Notes: generated by a model from the sequence alone, not told the origin. A stretch of DNA of 64,000 bases from TH5896 sp050748485 (GCA_050748485.1 JBOGPP010000002.1:40041-104040); one strand, 5' to 3'. Shown: positions 28,529 to 37,575, counted from the first letter of the stretch. Made by a program: numbers and translations.

Positions 28529-28966
28529 TTGGCTAAATCACCTTTAGGTTTGTTCTCAGGGCGTGTGCTTAAGACGAAGAGAAAGCGCGCTCGCTGGTCA
28601 AACAAGTATTACAAGAGGCGGATGCTGATGCTGGACAAGAAAGCTAATCCCCTTGAAGGATCTCCTCAGGCAAAGGGAATTGTGCTTGAAAAAGTCGGAA
28701 TAGAATCGAAACAACCGAATTCAGCCGTGAGGAAATGTGTGCGTGTACAACTGATAAAGAATGGAAAAACCATAACTGCTTTCTTACCAAAGGATGGGGC
28801 ATTGAATTTCGTAGATGAACACGACGAGGTAATGCTCGAAGGTATTGGAGGTTCAATGGGGGGAGCAATGGGCGATATCCCTGGAGTGAGATGGAAAGTC
28901 TTCAAGGTAAATGGCGTTTCCCTAAATGAGTTAGTCTTAGGCCGGAAGGAAAAACCAAGGAGGTAA
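28529..28966 (+). CDS. rps12: Ribosomal protein S12
   Basis: This is the decoding-centre protein of the small subunit. The 145-residue protein contains the conserved KQPNSAVRKCVRVQL and the archaeal-type tail GVRWKVFKVNGVSL. It begins at TTG immediately after the nusA stop and ends 5 nt before rps7, a classic archaeal str-type order. No elongation factor gene follows rps7, unlike many other archaea. Confidence 0.97.
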   Translation: MAKSPLGLFSGRVLKTKRKRARWSNKYYKRRMLMLDKKANPLEGSPQAKGIVLEKVGIESKQPNSAVRKCVRVQLIKNGKTITAFLPKDGALNFVDEHDEVMLEGIGGSMGGAMGDIPGVRWKVFKVNGVSLNELVLGRKEKPRR

Positions 28967-28971
28967 TTGAA

Positions 28972-29577
28972 ATGAGTGGAAAAGAACAGGCAAATTTGCT
29001 TCTATTCAACAAGTGGGACGCAAGAAAGATAGAAGTCGGAGATATTGGCCTTCAGAAAGTCATATCGCTGAAGCCCTCTGTTATTCCAATTACCTTTGGA
29101 CGGCATGAACATCAGCGGTTAAAGAAGTCAGAGGTTAACATTGTCGAAAGGCTAGCCAACAAGTTAATGCATTTTGGAAAAAGATATGCGAAAAATACTG
29201 GTCGGATGGGCGGCAAGAAAGCAAAATCTCTGAATGTCTTGAAGACGGCCTTTGAAATAATACACCTAGAAACTGGCAAGAATCCCTTAGAAGTATTTGT
29301 GAAAGCTGTCGAGAATGCATCTCCAAACGAAGATACCACCAGAATCGTTTACGGAGGTGTAGTCTACCACGTCTCTGTTGACGTAGCTCCTCTAAGACGA
29401 GTTGATCTTGCTCTCCGTTTTATAGCTGAAGGAGTTAGGGAATCAACGTATTCTAACCCACAAGCCATAGAGGAAGCTCTTGCAAGGGAACTTGTTTTAG
29501 CTTCCAAAAACGAAATGGCCAGCCACGCTATAAAAAAGAAAAATGAGCAAGAAAGAGTAGCAATGGCATCACGATAG
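28972..29577 (+). CDS. rps7: Ribosomal protein S7
   Basis: S7 nucleates assembly of the small-subunit head. The 201-residue archaeal form has GRHEHQRLKKSEVNIVERL, the GRMGGKKAKSLNVLKTAFEII stretch, and PLRRVDLALRFIAEGVR. AAGGAGG lies 8 nt before the ATG. It is the last gene of the nusA-rps12-rps7 unit. Confidence 0.97.
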   Translation: MSGKEQANLLLFNKWDARKIEVGDIGLQKVISLKPSVIPITFGRHEHQRLKKSEVNIVERLANKLMHFGKRYAKNTGRMGGKKAKSLNVLKTAFEIIHLETGKNPLEVFVKAVENASPNEDTTRIVYGGVVYHVSVDVAPLRRVDLALRFIAEGVRESTYSNPQAIEEALARELVLASKNEMASHAIKKKNEQERVAMASR

Positions 29578-29649
29578 TCAATTGTAGCGCTAGTCCAGGA
29601 AAAGTAACTCCAATCAAGACTGCATGTGCAACTGATTGTTGAGGCTGAA

Positions 29650-29659
29650 ACTTAAATAA
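29650..29659 (+). promoter_or_regulatory. TATA box of the 378-residue unknown gene
   Basis: ACTTAAATAA lies 27-36 bp before the ATG at 29686, indicating an independent, nearly leaderless transcript downstream of rps7. Confidence 0.5.
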
Positions 29660-29685
29660 CAAGGTTCTAGTGAAAATTAACATAA

Positions 29686-30822
29686 ATGAATGGTAAAGAT
29701 GAATTCCTATTCAAAAAAAGCACCTTAATGAGTACGAGAGCCGGACGGGATATAATCAAGCAGGCTCTACTGAGAGAAAAGGGATACAAGCAGTTTAGTA
29801 AATACAGTCGTGAAACAGAACAACAATTTCAGGACTTTACCAAACGATACTTGCTATCACTACACAAGTTGATCATCTCAGATCAAAATCCATCTGCTTC
29901 TCTTAGGAAATTCGCAGAAGAAATTGGGTCTTCAGAGATGGTTCTTGATGACTCTAAAATACAAGATGTCATGGCCAGAATTTCTCGACCAGAAATTCTT
30001 GCAGACAGGGTAGAGCGTATCTTAAACTCTAATTTCGTCTTGATGACTTTCCCTGTTTTGAACGCATTGTTCGATGGGGCGGATGCATACTTTCAAGAAA
30101 GTATTAGTTCTGAGGTTAGAACAACGATTATAGATGGACACATTATCGCAATCGATCTCAGCGAACCCATGGACAGAATCATTGACAAAGATGAGGATTT
30201 AGATTATCTAGATGATTATAAACTGATGAATCCGTATATACTTGAAGCTGCAAGACAAAAGATCTCCGTCGGAGGAGACACAGTTCTTAGGTCATTTGAA
30301 GAAGGTTTCAAGGACGCTAGAGTAGGACAGTATATTGATCAGCGGCTAAAGGCTAAGCCTGAGTCTATCACAGATGAGAATATGATGGGTTGCTATAAGA
30401 AGTATCGTGCTATTATGGGCACGGCAGCTAGAAATATGGCACTTGATAGGAAACCACTTGGTGAAATTTATCATCTAGGGATGGCAAAGGCTAGTGAAGG
30501 TGTGGGTTGTGGAAACGAGATCCAGGACGCAATTAGGAACGGATCTATAAAAATTCCATCTTGGCCGTTGTACTATAGCATTATCACTGGCGACGTGCAG
30601 AAAGCATTCGAATTAACGATGAGAAAAAGCTCAACGTACTTGGATGAGGCGAGAATCGCATTAGATATGCTGCCTCATGAATATGGCTTCAGGCCGTTCT
30701 TGGAATTCCTTTTTCAGTATGTCAGTCATTACAATCAATATTGGTTCAATGAATTGAATAAGAGAGACCTTTATGCACTTTTACAGAAGAACCTGACTTT
30801 AAGCGAACTACATAGAAAATGA
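29686..30822 (+). CDS. Unknown, mostly helical protein of 378 residues
   Basis: I recognise no family. The protein is soluble, predicted mainly helical, with an acidic segment around residues 170-185 (IIDKDEDLDYLDDY) and a C-terminal half rich in aromatic residues (EYGFRPFLEFLFQYVSHYNQYWFNE). There is no signal peptide, membrane segment, P-loop or metal motif that I can see. Composition and codon use match neighbours, and a clear TATA box precedes it. Its place next to rps7 suggests a conserved lineage gene, possibly linked to translation or growth (inference). Confidence 0.75.
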   Translation: MNGKDEFLFKKSTLMSTRAGRDIIKQALLREKGYKQFSKYSRETEQQFQDFTKRYLLSLHKLIISDQNPSASLRKFAEEIGSSEMVLDDSKIQDVMARISRPEILADRVERILNSNFVLMTFPVLNALFDGADAYFQESISSEVRTTIIDGHIIAIDLSEPMDRIIDKDEDLDYLDDYKLMNPYILEAARQKISVGGDTVLRSFEEGFKDARVGQYIDQRLKAKPESITDENMMGCYKKYRAIMGTAARNMALDRKPLGEIYHLGMAKASEGVGCGNEIQDAIRNGSIKIPSWPLYYSIITGDVQKAFELTMRKSSTYLDEARIALDMLPHEYGFRPFLEFLFQYVSHYNQYWFNELNKRDLYALLQKNLTLSELHRK

Positions 30823-30897
30823 AATTGGCGTGCCTTGTCCTTCCTCTATTATTAAGAAGATTTATTATTCTAACCATCAATCTATCTTCAAACAGAA

Positions 30898-31110
30898 ATG
30901 TCTAGCGAGTACGAGAAGAACGTGGTAAGGCTAATCCAAGAAAAACTTGACAAGTTAGAATATTTGAAAAAGGCAGAGAATTGGGATAATTCTCAGGTAC
31001 AGAGATTGGTAAACGAAATAGAAACTCTAGAGACCTTATTTGAAAATTACAACTTAGGAATGAATTATTTTCGGAGGGCGAGAGGGGGAAGATCAGGACT
31101 AAGAGAGTGA
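30898..31110 (+). CDS. Small coiled-coil protein, function unknown
   Basis: A 70-residue charged, helical protein with a heptad-like pattern over most of its length (VVRLIQEKLDKLEYLKKAEN, then VNEIETLETLFENYN). It ends in a basic Gly/Arg tail (RARGGRSGLRE), which could contact nucleic acid. An AT-rich promoter region precedes the ATG. It is separated from the carboxylase genes by about 180 nt. Confidence 0.65.
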   Translation: MSSEYEKNVVRLIQEKLDKLEYLKKAENWDNSQVQRLVNEIETLETLFENYNLGMNYFRRARGGRSGLRE

Positions 31111-31147
31111 GAATTTCTCTGATAAACCCTCGAGGTATTTTTAGTAG

Positions 31148-31168
31148 GTTGAATTTTTAGTATTCAAC
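31148..31168. repeat. Inverted repeat upstream of the carboxylase operon
   Basis: GTTGAAT (31148-31154) and ATTCAAC (31162-31168) form perfect 7-bp arms around a 7-nt loop, about 90 bp upstream of the TATA box of pccB. It may be an operator or the terminator of the preceding small gene, since T-rich bases fill the loop. Confidence 0.45.
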
Positions 31169-31255
31169 TTAATGGTAGTACTTCTTCTATGTCGCTGTTT
31201 TACGAAGGGTTAACTAACCAAAATGTCTATAAACACGCAAAAAGCACTTCGTAAT

Positions 31256-31266
31256 TATTTATATAC
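31256..31266 (+). promoter_or_regulatory. TATA box of the carboxylase operon
   Basis: ATTTATATACC lies 27-37 bp before the ATG of pccB, a strong archaeal TATA box for a short-leader transcript. Confidence 0.6.
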
Positions 31267-31292
31267 CTAAATCTTGGCATATCACTCAGGCC

Positions 31293-32834
31293 ATGCACGA
31301 GGATAAAATAAAGAGATTATATCAAATCAAGAAGCTGTCAGAGGAAGGAGGCGGGCCGGAGAGGATCTCCGCCCAACATGCCAAGGGTAAGCTAACAGCG
31401 AGAGAAAGAATTAGCCTACTGTTAGATGCGGATTCCTTCGTCGAAATTGACAAGTACGTAATCCACAGAAATGATGATCCTTCGAACAAGACGTATTTTG
31501 GAGACGGGGTATTAACAGGATTTGGCACCATTGATGGACGAAAGGTGTTTGTTTACGTTTACGACTTTACAGTGCTCGGAGGCTCGTTAGGTGAAATGGC
31601 AGGAAAAAAGATCGTAAAGGTTATGGATCATGCGCTTAATGTCGGCGTTCCTATCATAGGAATTCTGGATTCAGGTGGTGCGAGAATTCAGGAAGGGGTA
31701 ATGAGCCTAGATGGGTACGGGGACATTTTCTATAGAAACACTCTAGCATCGGGAGTGATTCCGCAGATAACTGCAAGTATTGGTCCTTGTGCTGGAGGTG
31801 CTGTTTACTCTCCTGCCATGACTGACTTTATTGTCATGGTGGAACATATAGGTCAAATGTTTGTTACAGGACCGGAAGTAGTCCATGAGGTACTAGGGCA
31901 GGAAGTTTCGTTTGAGGAGCTGGGAGGCGCAATAACGCATGCCAGCAAATCTGGCGTGGCTCATTTTGTAGCAAAAGACGAATACGCATGTATGGACAAA
32001 ATAAAAAAACTCCTTTCTTATATTCCACAAAACAATACTGAATTTCCTCCAATAGTACAATCCGGAGATGACCCAAATAGGATTGATTCTGCCCTTGCAT
32101 CTGTTCTCCCCGAAAATCCATATGAACAATATGATATGAAGCAAATAGTTAAATCGATTGTTGATGATGAGGATTTTTTTGAGATACATGAACTCTTTGC
32201 GGAAAACGTTCTTGTAGGCTTTGCAAGAATGGGGGGGAGATCTGTGGGCATTGTTGCCAACCAGCCTCTGTATCTTGCTGGAGCATTGGATATAAATTCT
32301 TCCAACAAAGCTGCGAGGTTCATTAGGTTTTGCGATTGCTATAACATTCCCATAATTACCTTGGTAGACACTCCTGGGTACTTACCAGGTGCGGATCAGG
32401 AACACAACGGGATAATTCGGCATGGAAGTAAGTTGCTGTACGCTTATTGCGAGGCTTCTGTACCTAAGATCACATGTATAATAGGGAAAGCGTATGGCGG
32501 CGCTTACATCGCCATGGGTAGCAAAAACCTTCGAGCTGACATGAATTTTGCATGGCCAACTGCTGAAATAGCCGTACTTGGGCCCGAGGCCGCAATTACG
32601 ATAACTCATCGCAAAGATCTTAAGAAATCTGAAGACTTGGCAAAAACAAAGAAGGCTCTTGCAAAAGAATTTAGAGAAAAGTTTGCCAATCCCTATATTG
32701 CAGCAGAGAAAGGAATTATTGATTTGGTTATAGATCCAATGGAAACAAGACCTATGATTATTAGGGCACTTGATGCTTTATCCACTAAGAGGGAGACACA
32801 TCCATGGAAAAAACATGGAAACATAAATTTATAG
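31293..32834 (+). CDS. pccB: Acetyl-/propionyl-CoA carboxylase, carboxyltransferase subunit
   Basis: It transfers the carboxyl group from biotin to acetyl-CoA or propionyl-CoA, the CO2-fixing steps of the thaumarchaeal 3-hydroxypropionate/4-hydroxybutyrate cycle. The 513-residue protein has both crotonase-like halves. GGARIQEG and SIGPCAGGAVYSPAMTDF form the first oxyanion hole region, and TLVDTPGYLPGADQE plus GKAYGGAYIAMGSK the second. The order carboxyltransferase, biotin carboxylase, biotin carrier is the known thaumarchaeal arrangement. Dual substrate use is established for the family, not shown here. Confidence 0.95.
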   Translation: MHEDKIKRLYQIKKLSEEGGGPERISAQHAKGKLTARERISLLLDADSFVEIDKYVIHRNDDPSNKTYFGDGVLTGFGTIDGRKVFVYVYDFTVLGGSLGEMAGKKIVKVMDHALNVGVPIIGILDSGGARIQEGVMSLDGYGDIFYRNTLASGVIPQITASIGPCAGGAVYSPAMTDFIVMVEHIGQMFVTGPEVVHEVLGQEVSFEELGGAITHASKSGVAHFVAKDEYACMDKIKKLLSYIPQNNTEFPPIVQSGDDPNRIDSALASVLPENPYEQYDMKQIVKSIVDDEDFFEIHELFAENVLVGFARMGGRSVGIVANQPLYLAGALDINSSNKAARFIRFCDCYNIPIITLVDTPGYLPGADQEHNGIIRHGSKLLYAYCEASVPKITCIIGKAYGGAYIAMGSKNLRADMNFAWPTAEIAVLGPEAAITITHRKDLKKSEDLAKTKKALAKEFREKFANPYIAAEKGIIDLVIDPMETRPMIIRALDALSTKRETHPWKKHGNINL

Positions 32835-32844
32835 AGGTGGATAC

Positions 32845-34365
32845 ATTACGACCAAGGCAATAAGCAAAATTCTGATTGCAAATAGAGGCGAGATCGCTCT
32901 CCGGGTCGTACGCGCATGTAAAGAACTGGGATTAAAGTCTGTAGCAGTATTTTCTGACGAAGATACCCGATCCGTTCATGTAAAAAGAGCCGACGAAGCA
33001 TACAACATAGGCCCAGCAGCGGCCACAGAAAGTTACCTGAACATGAAGCGAATAATTGAGATAGCAAAGCAATCAGGGTCAGATGCTATACATCCAGGAT
33101 ATGGGTTTTTGTCTGAGAATGAAGCATTTGCAAAGACTTGCAAGAAGAATGGGATAATATTCATAGGGCCTGGAAGTGAAGCCATGGAAGTCACCGGTGA
33201 CAAGATTAAGTGCAAAGAAGTGATGAAAGAGGCAGGAGTTCCATTGGTGCCGGGAAGTGACGGCATAGTGGAGGATCTAGATGATGCAGTTGCGATAGCA
33301 AAAGAGTCTGGATTTCCTGTTCTGCTCAAATCTGCATTTGGTGGAGGTGGACGAGGAATTCGCTTGGCAAAAGATGAAAAAGAACTACGGCAAGAATATG
33401 AAATAGCCTCCGCCGAATCAAAGGCAGCATTTGGGAAAGCTGCGCTATATGTTGAAAAATGCCTTGAGGGCATACGTCATATTGAATACCAACTCCTTAG
33501 GGATACCCACGGTAATAGTAGACACCTATTCGAACGTGAATGTTCTGTGCAAAGGAGGCATCAGAAGCTCATCGAAATGTCTCCTTCTCCCGTTCTAGAT
33601 GCTAAAACTCGCAGTAAAATAGGCGAAATCGCAGTTAGAGCTGTTGACGCCGTAGATTACGTCAACGCCGGGACCGCAGAATTTTTGAGGGACAACAAGG
33701 GAAATTTTTACTTTATGGAAGTTAATTCCAGATTGCAGGTGGAACACCCAGTCACAGAATTTGTAACAGGGTTAGATCTTGTGAAATTGCAAATTGCCAT
33801 AGCACAAGGAGAAAAAATTCCATTTAAGCAGGAAGAGTTGGAATTAAGAGGAGCGGCGATCGAATGCCGTATAAACGCTGAAGATCCATTCAATGAGTTT
33901 TCGCCTTCAGTCGGATTAGTTCCTTCCTGCAATTTGCCTTACGGACCTGGCGTGCGCGTGGATTCATACCTATACCCTGGCTGTATGGTATCCGGATACT
34001 ACGACTCCCTTGTGGCAAAGCTCATTACTTGGGGCAACCATTTCGAAGAAGCTAGAAGCAGGATGATTAATGCGTTAAATGAATTTGAAGTAGAGGGAGT
34101 GAATACAACTATACCTCTCTACAAGACGATAATGAAGGAGGAGCACTTCATTAGAGGGGAATTGTCAACTGACTATCTAGAGCGATATGACCTAATGAAC
34201 AAGCTTCTCAAAGATGCCAAGGGGGTGTCAGCGCAGACTCAGGTTCCCGCTGTAGCTGCACTTTTACTTTATTCAGAGTTTATGCGGACACCTTCGCTCA
34301 GGCGTGGCAATGCTCAGAAGTCCGAACACATGCCGGCATGGATCAGACAGGGAGGAAACTTTTGA
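32845..34365 (+). CDS. accC: Biotin carboxylase subunit; non-standard start codon
   Basis: It carboxylates biotin with ATP and bicarbonate. The protein opens SKILIANRGEIALRVVRACK, as all biotin carboxylases do, and has the ATP-grasp loop FGGGGRGIR, the EVNSRLQVEHPVTE site and a normal C-terminus. About 507 residues are expected. No ATG, GTG or TTG exists in frame between the upstream stop (32824) and codon 67 (ATG at 33043), which lies inside the conserved domain. AGAGGTGG at 32833-32840 places ATT at 32845 or ACG at 32848 in start position. Starting at ATT gives the expected length. Either a rare start or a sequence error is involved. Confidence 0.9.
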   Translation: MTTKAISKILIANRGEIALRVVRACKELGLKSVAVFSDEDTRSVHVKRADEAYNIGPAAATESYLNMKRIIEIAKQSGSDAIHPGYGFLSENEAFAKTCKKNGIIFIGPGSEAMEVTGDKIKCKEVMKEAGVPLVPGSDGIVEDLDDAVAIAKESGFPVLLKSAFGGGGRGIRLAKDEKELRQEYEIASAESKAAFGKAALYVEKCLEGIRHIEYQLLRDTHGNSRHLFERECSVQRRHQKLIEMSPSPVLDAKTRSKIGEIAVRAVDAVDYVNAGTAEFLRDNKGNFYFMEVNSRLQVEHPVTEFVTGLDLVKLQIAIAQGEKIPFKQEELELRGAAIECRINAEDPFNEFSPSVGLVPSCNLPYGPGVRVDSYLYPGCMVSGYYDSLVAKLITWGNHFEEARSRMINALNEFEVEGVNTTIPLYKTIMKEEHFIRGELSTDYLERYDLMNKLLKDAKGVSAQTQVPAVAALLLYSEFMRTPSLRRGNAQKSEHMPAWIRQGGNF

Positions 34366-34877
34366 TGGAATTTAAGTTAGCGCATCTGGAACAGCCCGTG
34401 AACGCGGAGCTACTTAGCACGCTGGGAGACTCTGAGGCCATGGTCAAGATAAATCAGACAGATTATCGCCTCAAGGTCCTTAGGTTTTCAACAAATATTC
34501 TTGAATTTATGATAAATAATTCATACCACTATGCGAAGATCCTGAACTCTAGTACCTCTGAGGTGAAGCTGCTAATCGATGGGACTGAAATGAAAATAAC
34601 CAAGCATTCCAAGTTGTCAGAAATTTTGGAAAAGTCATTGTCAAAGATCTCATTGGACACTGCAATAAACAATTTGACAAGTCAAATTCCTGGAAGAGTT
34701 GTTAGCGTATTAGGGAAGCAAGGTGACACTGTAAACAAAGGAGACTCCATAGTGGTCCTAGAATCCATGAAAATGCAGGTTGCAGTAAAGTCACATAAAG
34801 ATGGTAAGATAAAGGAAATAAAAGTCAAGCAGGGGAATGCTGTGTCCAGGAATGACGTAATTGCTATTATAGAGTAG
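34365..34877 (+). CDS. accB: Biotin carboxyl carrier protein
   Basis: It carries biotin between the carboxylase and the transferase. The C-terminal biotinyl domain has the VLESMKMQV motif with the biotin-accepting lysine at about residue 126, and ends normally with SRNDVIAIIE. The ATG at 34365 overlaps the TGA of accC by one base (TGATG), with GGAGG 9 nt before it. The N-terminal half is a domain seen in thaumarchaeal carriers. It completes the pccB-accC-accB operon; a T-rich stretch follows at 34905-34925. Confidence 0.95.
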   Translation: MEFKLAHLEQPVNAELLSTLGDSEAMVKINQTDYRLKVLRFSTNILEFMINNSYHYAKILNSSTSEVKLLIDGTEMKITKHSKLSEILEKSLSKISLDTAINNLTSQIPGRVVSVLGKQGDTVNKGDSIVVLESMKMQVAVKSHKDGKIKEIKVKQGNAVSRNDVIAIIE

Positions 34878-34991
34878 TAGAGTAGTAGACATAAGAAGGC
34901 AACTTTCATTTATTTTCATTTTCGCATTCATCACTAGGGCACAAACCCCCACATTTAACTTAACAAATTATACCTTAGGGGGTGGAATTGC

Positions 34992-35507
34992 CTAACTATT
35001 TTCCAATGAAGATCTTATCTCGTCGTAATTCGGCTCTACCAATGGATTGTCGGATACCCATCTATACCTGACTATACCGTTTTCGTCCAGCACGAACACT
35101 GAACGCTTAGCTGCATTATAGCCTTCTAGCGAACCCAAGTTGGCCATTACTATGCCATACTTGTTTATGACCTCGCGCTTGTAATCGCTAAGAATGGGAA
35201 AATTAAGGTGTCGGTTCTCCGTAAAAATTTTGTTAGCAAATGGTCCATCAACTGAGATGCCAACAACCTGGGCTCCCAAGGATTTTAACGCAGCTAGCGA
35301 GTCTCTCAACGCACACATCTCAGTAGTACATACAGGTGATTCTGCAGCAGGAAAAAAAGCAATAACAAGCTTCTTGCCCCTAAATTCCTTCAGGCTTCGA
35401 CTCCTCATCTCAATATCCGGCAGCTGAAAACTCGGTGCTTCTTGTCCTATATTAGGAACTGAAATTGTTGACGTTGAAGGCATGGACAAAATTACACAGT
35501 GAGACAA
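34992..35507 (-). CDS. Peroxiredoxin, PrxQ/BCP type
   Basis: This thiol peroxidase reduces hydrogen peroxide and alkyl peroxides. The 171-residue protein shows the catalytic pattern AAESPVCTTEMCALRD with C60 as peroxidatic and C65 as likely resolving cysteine, five apart as in PrxQ. An ATG at codon 9 (35483) gives the more usual N-terminus. It is the last gene of a minus-strand run larC-larE-cysteine desulfurase-prx, 18 nt after the desulfurase, so it may protect thiol-rich partners in that group (inference). Confidence 0.9.
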   Translation of the reverse strand: MSHCVILSMPSTSTISVPNIGQEAPSFQLPDIEMRSRSLKEFRGKKLVIAFFPAAESPVCTTEMCALRDSLAALKSLGAQVVGISVDGPFANKIFTENRHLNFPILSDYKREVINKYGIVMANLGSLEGYNAAKRSVFVLDENGIVRYRWVSDNPLVEPNYDEIRSSLENS

Positions 35508-35525
35508 TAAATTAATTTCGGAAAA

Positions 35526-36728
35526 TCAGTTATTTGAAAAGCCGGAATGTCTGCGTAACTCTCTAATTATCTCTTCTAGCGCTAAAACTACCTTTTCGAC
35601 CTCAAATTTTGTGTTTTGATGACCAAGTGTTAGACGCAGAGAACCTTCAATTTCCAATAGAGAAAGCCCCATTGCTTGGAGTACATGGGAAGGTTTAGCT
35701 TTGTTGGATGAGCATGCTGCCCCAGTAGACGCCGCAATCCCATACTCATTCAATTTGACTATTATGTCTTCGCCCCTAACCCCTGGAAAGCTAAAGTGGG
35801 CGTTGTTGGGAAGTCTTTGATTCAATGAACCATTGACGTAGGATCGAGGTATCGTCGACAATACCTGATCAATGAGATGGTCCCTGAGATTCTTGACATT
35901 TCTGTAATTTTCTGTTAAGTTCAATGCAGCGATCCTGCAGGCCTCGCCAAAGCCTACGATTCCATGTACGTTTTCAGTACCTGATCTTAAGGACTTTTCT
36001 TGTCCTCCCCCGTCGATCAGAGGTCTTAGTTGGTCCCTGTCGCGAGAATATATGGCCCCAATTCCTTTTGGTCCGTGTATCTTGTGGGAGGATAGAGATA
36101 GCAAATCTATATCAAGGTGCTTTACGTCTATTGGAATTTTTCCCAGAGCTTGGACAACATCACAATGAAAAAGGGCGTCGGAATTTTCATGAGTAATTTT
36201 TGCTAGGTCTTTTATTGGCTGAATGGTTCCCACTTCATTATTTGCTAACATGATGCTTACGAGGATTACCTTTTCTTTCCTTAGTATTTCAAGTAATGAT
36301 TCCAGCTTAACGATTCCTTCCTTGTTTACTTCGACAAATTTAAGATTAAATCCCAGAGCCTTTAAAGAATTGAAAGGTTGAAGTACTGAGTCATGTTCTA
36401 TGCTACTTGAAATAAGAACAACATTCTTGCTATCATCGTTGATACTTGTTCTGGATACACTGCCCTTAATGGCTAGGTTATTTGCTTCTGTTCCACCAGA
36501 GGTGAACGTTATTTCATTAGGACTGCTTCCTATGAGGCAAGCTACATGTCTCCGGGCTTCCTCTATTGCTCTTAAACTTTTAAAGCCAAAGGCATGTTGT
36601 GAGGAGGGGTTTCCATAATAATTTCCAAGATAAGGAACCATTTCTTGGATCACCTCAGAAAGAACAGGAGTAGTCGCAGCGTTGTCAAAGTAGATCAAGT
36701 CACGTTGACCAATATCTGCATTCATCAT
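35526..36728 (-). CDS. Cysteine desulfurase (IscS/NifS type)
   Basis: This PLP enzyme removes sulfur from cysteine as a persulfide. The 400-residue protein has the PLP lysine K216 in SSHKIHGPKG, the cofactor-binding SGGTEANNLA (about 77-86) and the catalytic cysteine C339 in STGAACSS. No iscU or sufBCD genes are adjacent. Instead it lies 10 nt downstream of larE in the same operon. Because LarE gives up its own cysteine sulfur or a cluster-bound sulfur to make the pincer nucleotide, a dedicated sulfur supply is an attractive role (inference). Confidence 0.93.
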   Translation of the reverse strand: MMNADIGQRDLIYFDNAATTPVLSEVIQEMVPYLGNYYGNPSSQHAFGFKSLRAIEEARRHVACLIGSSPNEITFTSGGTEANNLAIKGSVSRTSINDDSKNVVLISSSIEHDSVLQPFNSLKALGFNLKFVEVNKEGIVKLESLLEILRKEKVILVSIMLANNEVGTIQPIKDLAKITHENSDALFHCDVVQALGKIPIDVKHLDIDLLSLSSHKIHGPKGIGAIYSRDRDQLRPLIDGGGQEKSLRSGTENVHGIVGFGEACRIAALNLTENYRNVKNLRDHLIDQVLSTIPRSYVNGSLNQRLPNNAHFSFPGVRGEDIIVKLNEYGIAASTGAACSSNKAKPSHVLQAMGLSLLEIEGSLRLTLGHQNTKFEVEKVVLALEEIIRELRRHSGFSNN

Positions 36729-36738
36729 TACTATTTCA

Positions 36739-37575
36739 CTATTTCACAACAACTAGACTTCCCTGTCTATATCCTTTCATGTCGACCGAAACGTATCTGA
36801 AACCAAGTTCTTTGATCATCTGGTTAGCTTCTCCCAACTTTCTAACGTCAAACAACCTATGAAGTTCATCGATCCCTACTTCAATCCGGGCAAGCTCACC
36901 ATGATCTCTAACTCTGACTTGTGCTACGCCGAAGATCATTTTTACTATGGATTCGGCCTTTTCAATCCTAGAAATCAATGAATGCGTTATTTCCCTTCCG
37001 TGCGGGATTCTGGAAGCTAAGCAGGAATTTGCGGGTTTACTAGAGACGGATAGGTTGAAGTATTCGGCGATTTTTCGAATATCCGACTTATCTAAGCCGA
37101 CTTCCAGCAGAGGATGTCGTACACCTGCCTCCTGCAAAGCTATGATTCCGGGTCTATGATCTCCTAGATCATCTACATGTGTCCCGTCGACAATACTTTT
37201 GGCCCCATTTTCCTTTCCTTTGGCAACCAAATGAAGCGCCAAGTCTTTTCGACAGTGATAACATCGAGCATTGTCGTTTCTTGCGAAATTTTGATTCGAG
37301 AGCACATCGTACTCAACAATTTCATGTCTAATCCCTAATTCCTTAGCTACTAGAATAGCACTCTTCAGTTCCTCTTCCGAGGTAGTAGTACAATTTGCTG
37401 TTACCGCCATAGCTTTCTGGCCCAATCGCATTTGAGCAGCTAATGCTACAACAGCGCTATCTACTCCACCAGAAAGGGCAATAACTACTTTGTCATTGAT
37501 CGCGCCGAACCATTTGAGTAACAGATCGTATTTCTGACCTGACCCTTCATGCTCGCGTATGGAATTTATCTCCAA
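36739..37575 (-). CDS. larE: LarE: ATP-dependent sulfur transferase for nickel-pincer nucleotide
   Basis: LarE adenylates the pyridinium dicarboxylate nucleotide and inserts sulfur, twice per cofactor. The 278-residue PP-loop protein has SGGVDS at 35-40, RCYHCRK with C105 and C108, and the LarE signature NSCLASRIPHG with C185. In Lactobacillus LarE one cysteine of this last region is sacrificed. In other organisms three cysteines hold a 4Fe-4S cluster that donates sulfur. The three cysteines here favour the cluster type (inference). The start overlaps the larC end by 29 nt. Confidence 0.92.
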   Translation of the reverse strand: MEINSIREHEGSGQKYDLLLKWFGAINDKVVIALSGGVDSAVVALAAQMRLGQKAMAVTANCTTTSEEELKSAILVAKELGIRHEIVEYDVLSNQNFARNDNARCYHCRKDLALHLVAKGKENGAKSIVDGTHVDDLGDHRPGIIALQEAGVRHPLLEVGLDKSDIRKIAEYFNLSVSSKPANSCLASRIPHGREITHSLISRIEKAESIVKMIFGVAQVRVRDHGELARIEVGIDELHRLFDVRKLGEANQMIKELGFRYVSVDMKGYRQGSLVVVK

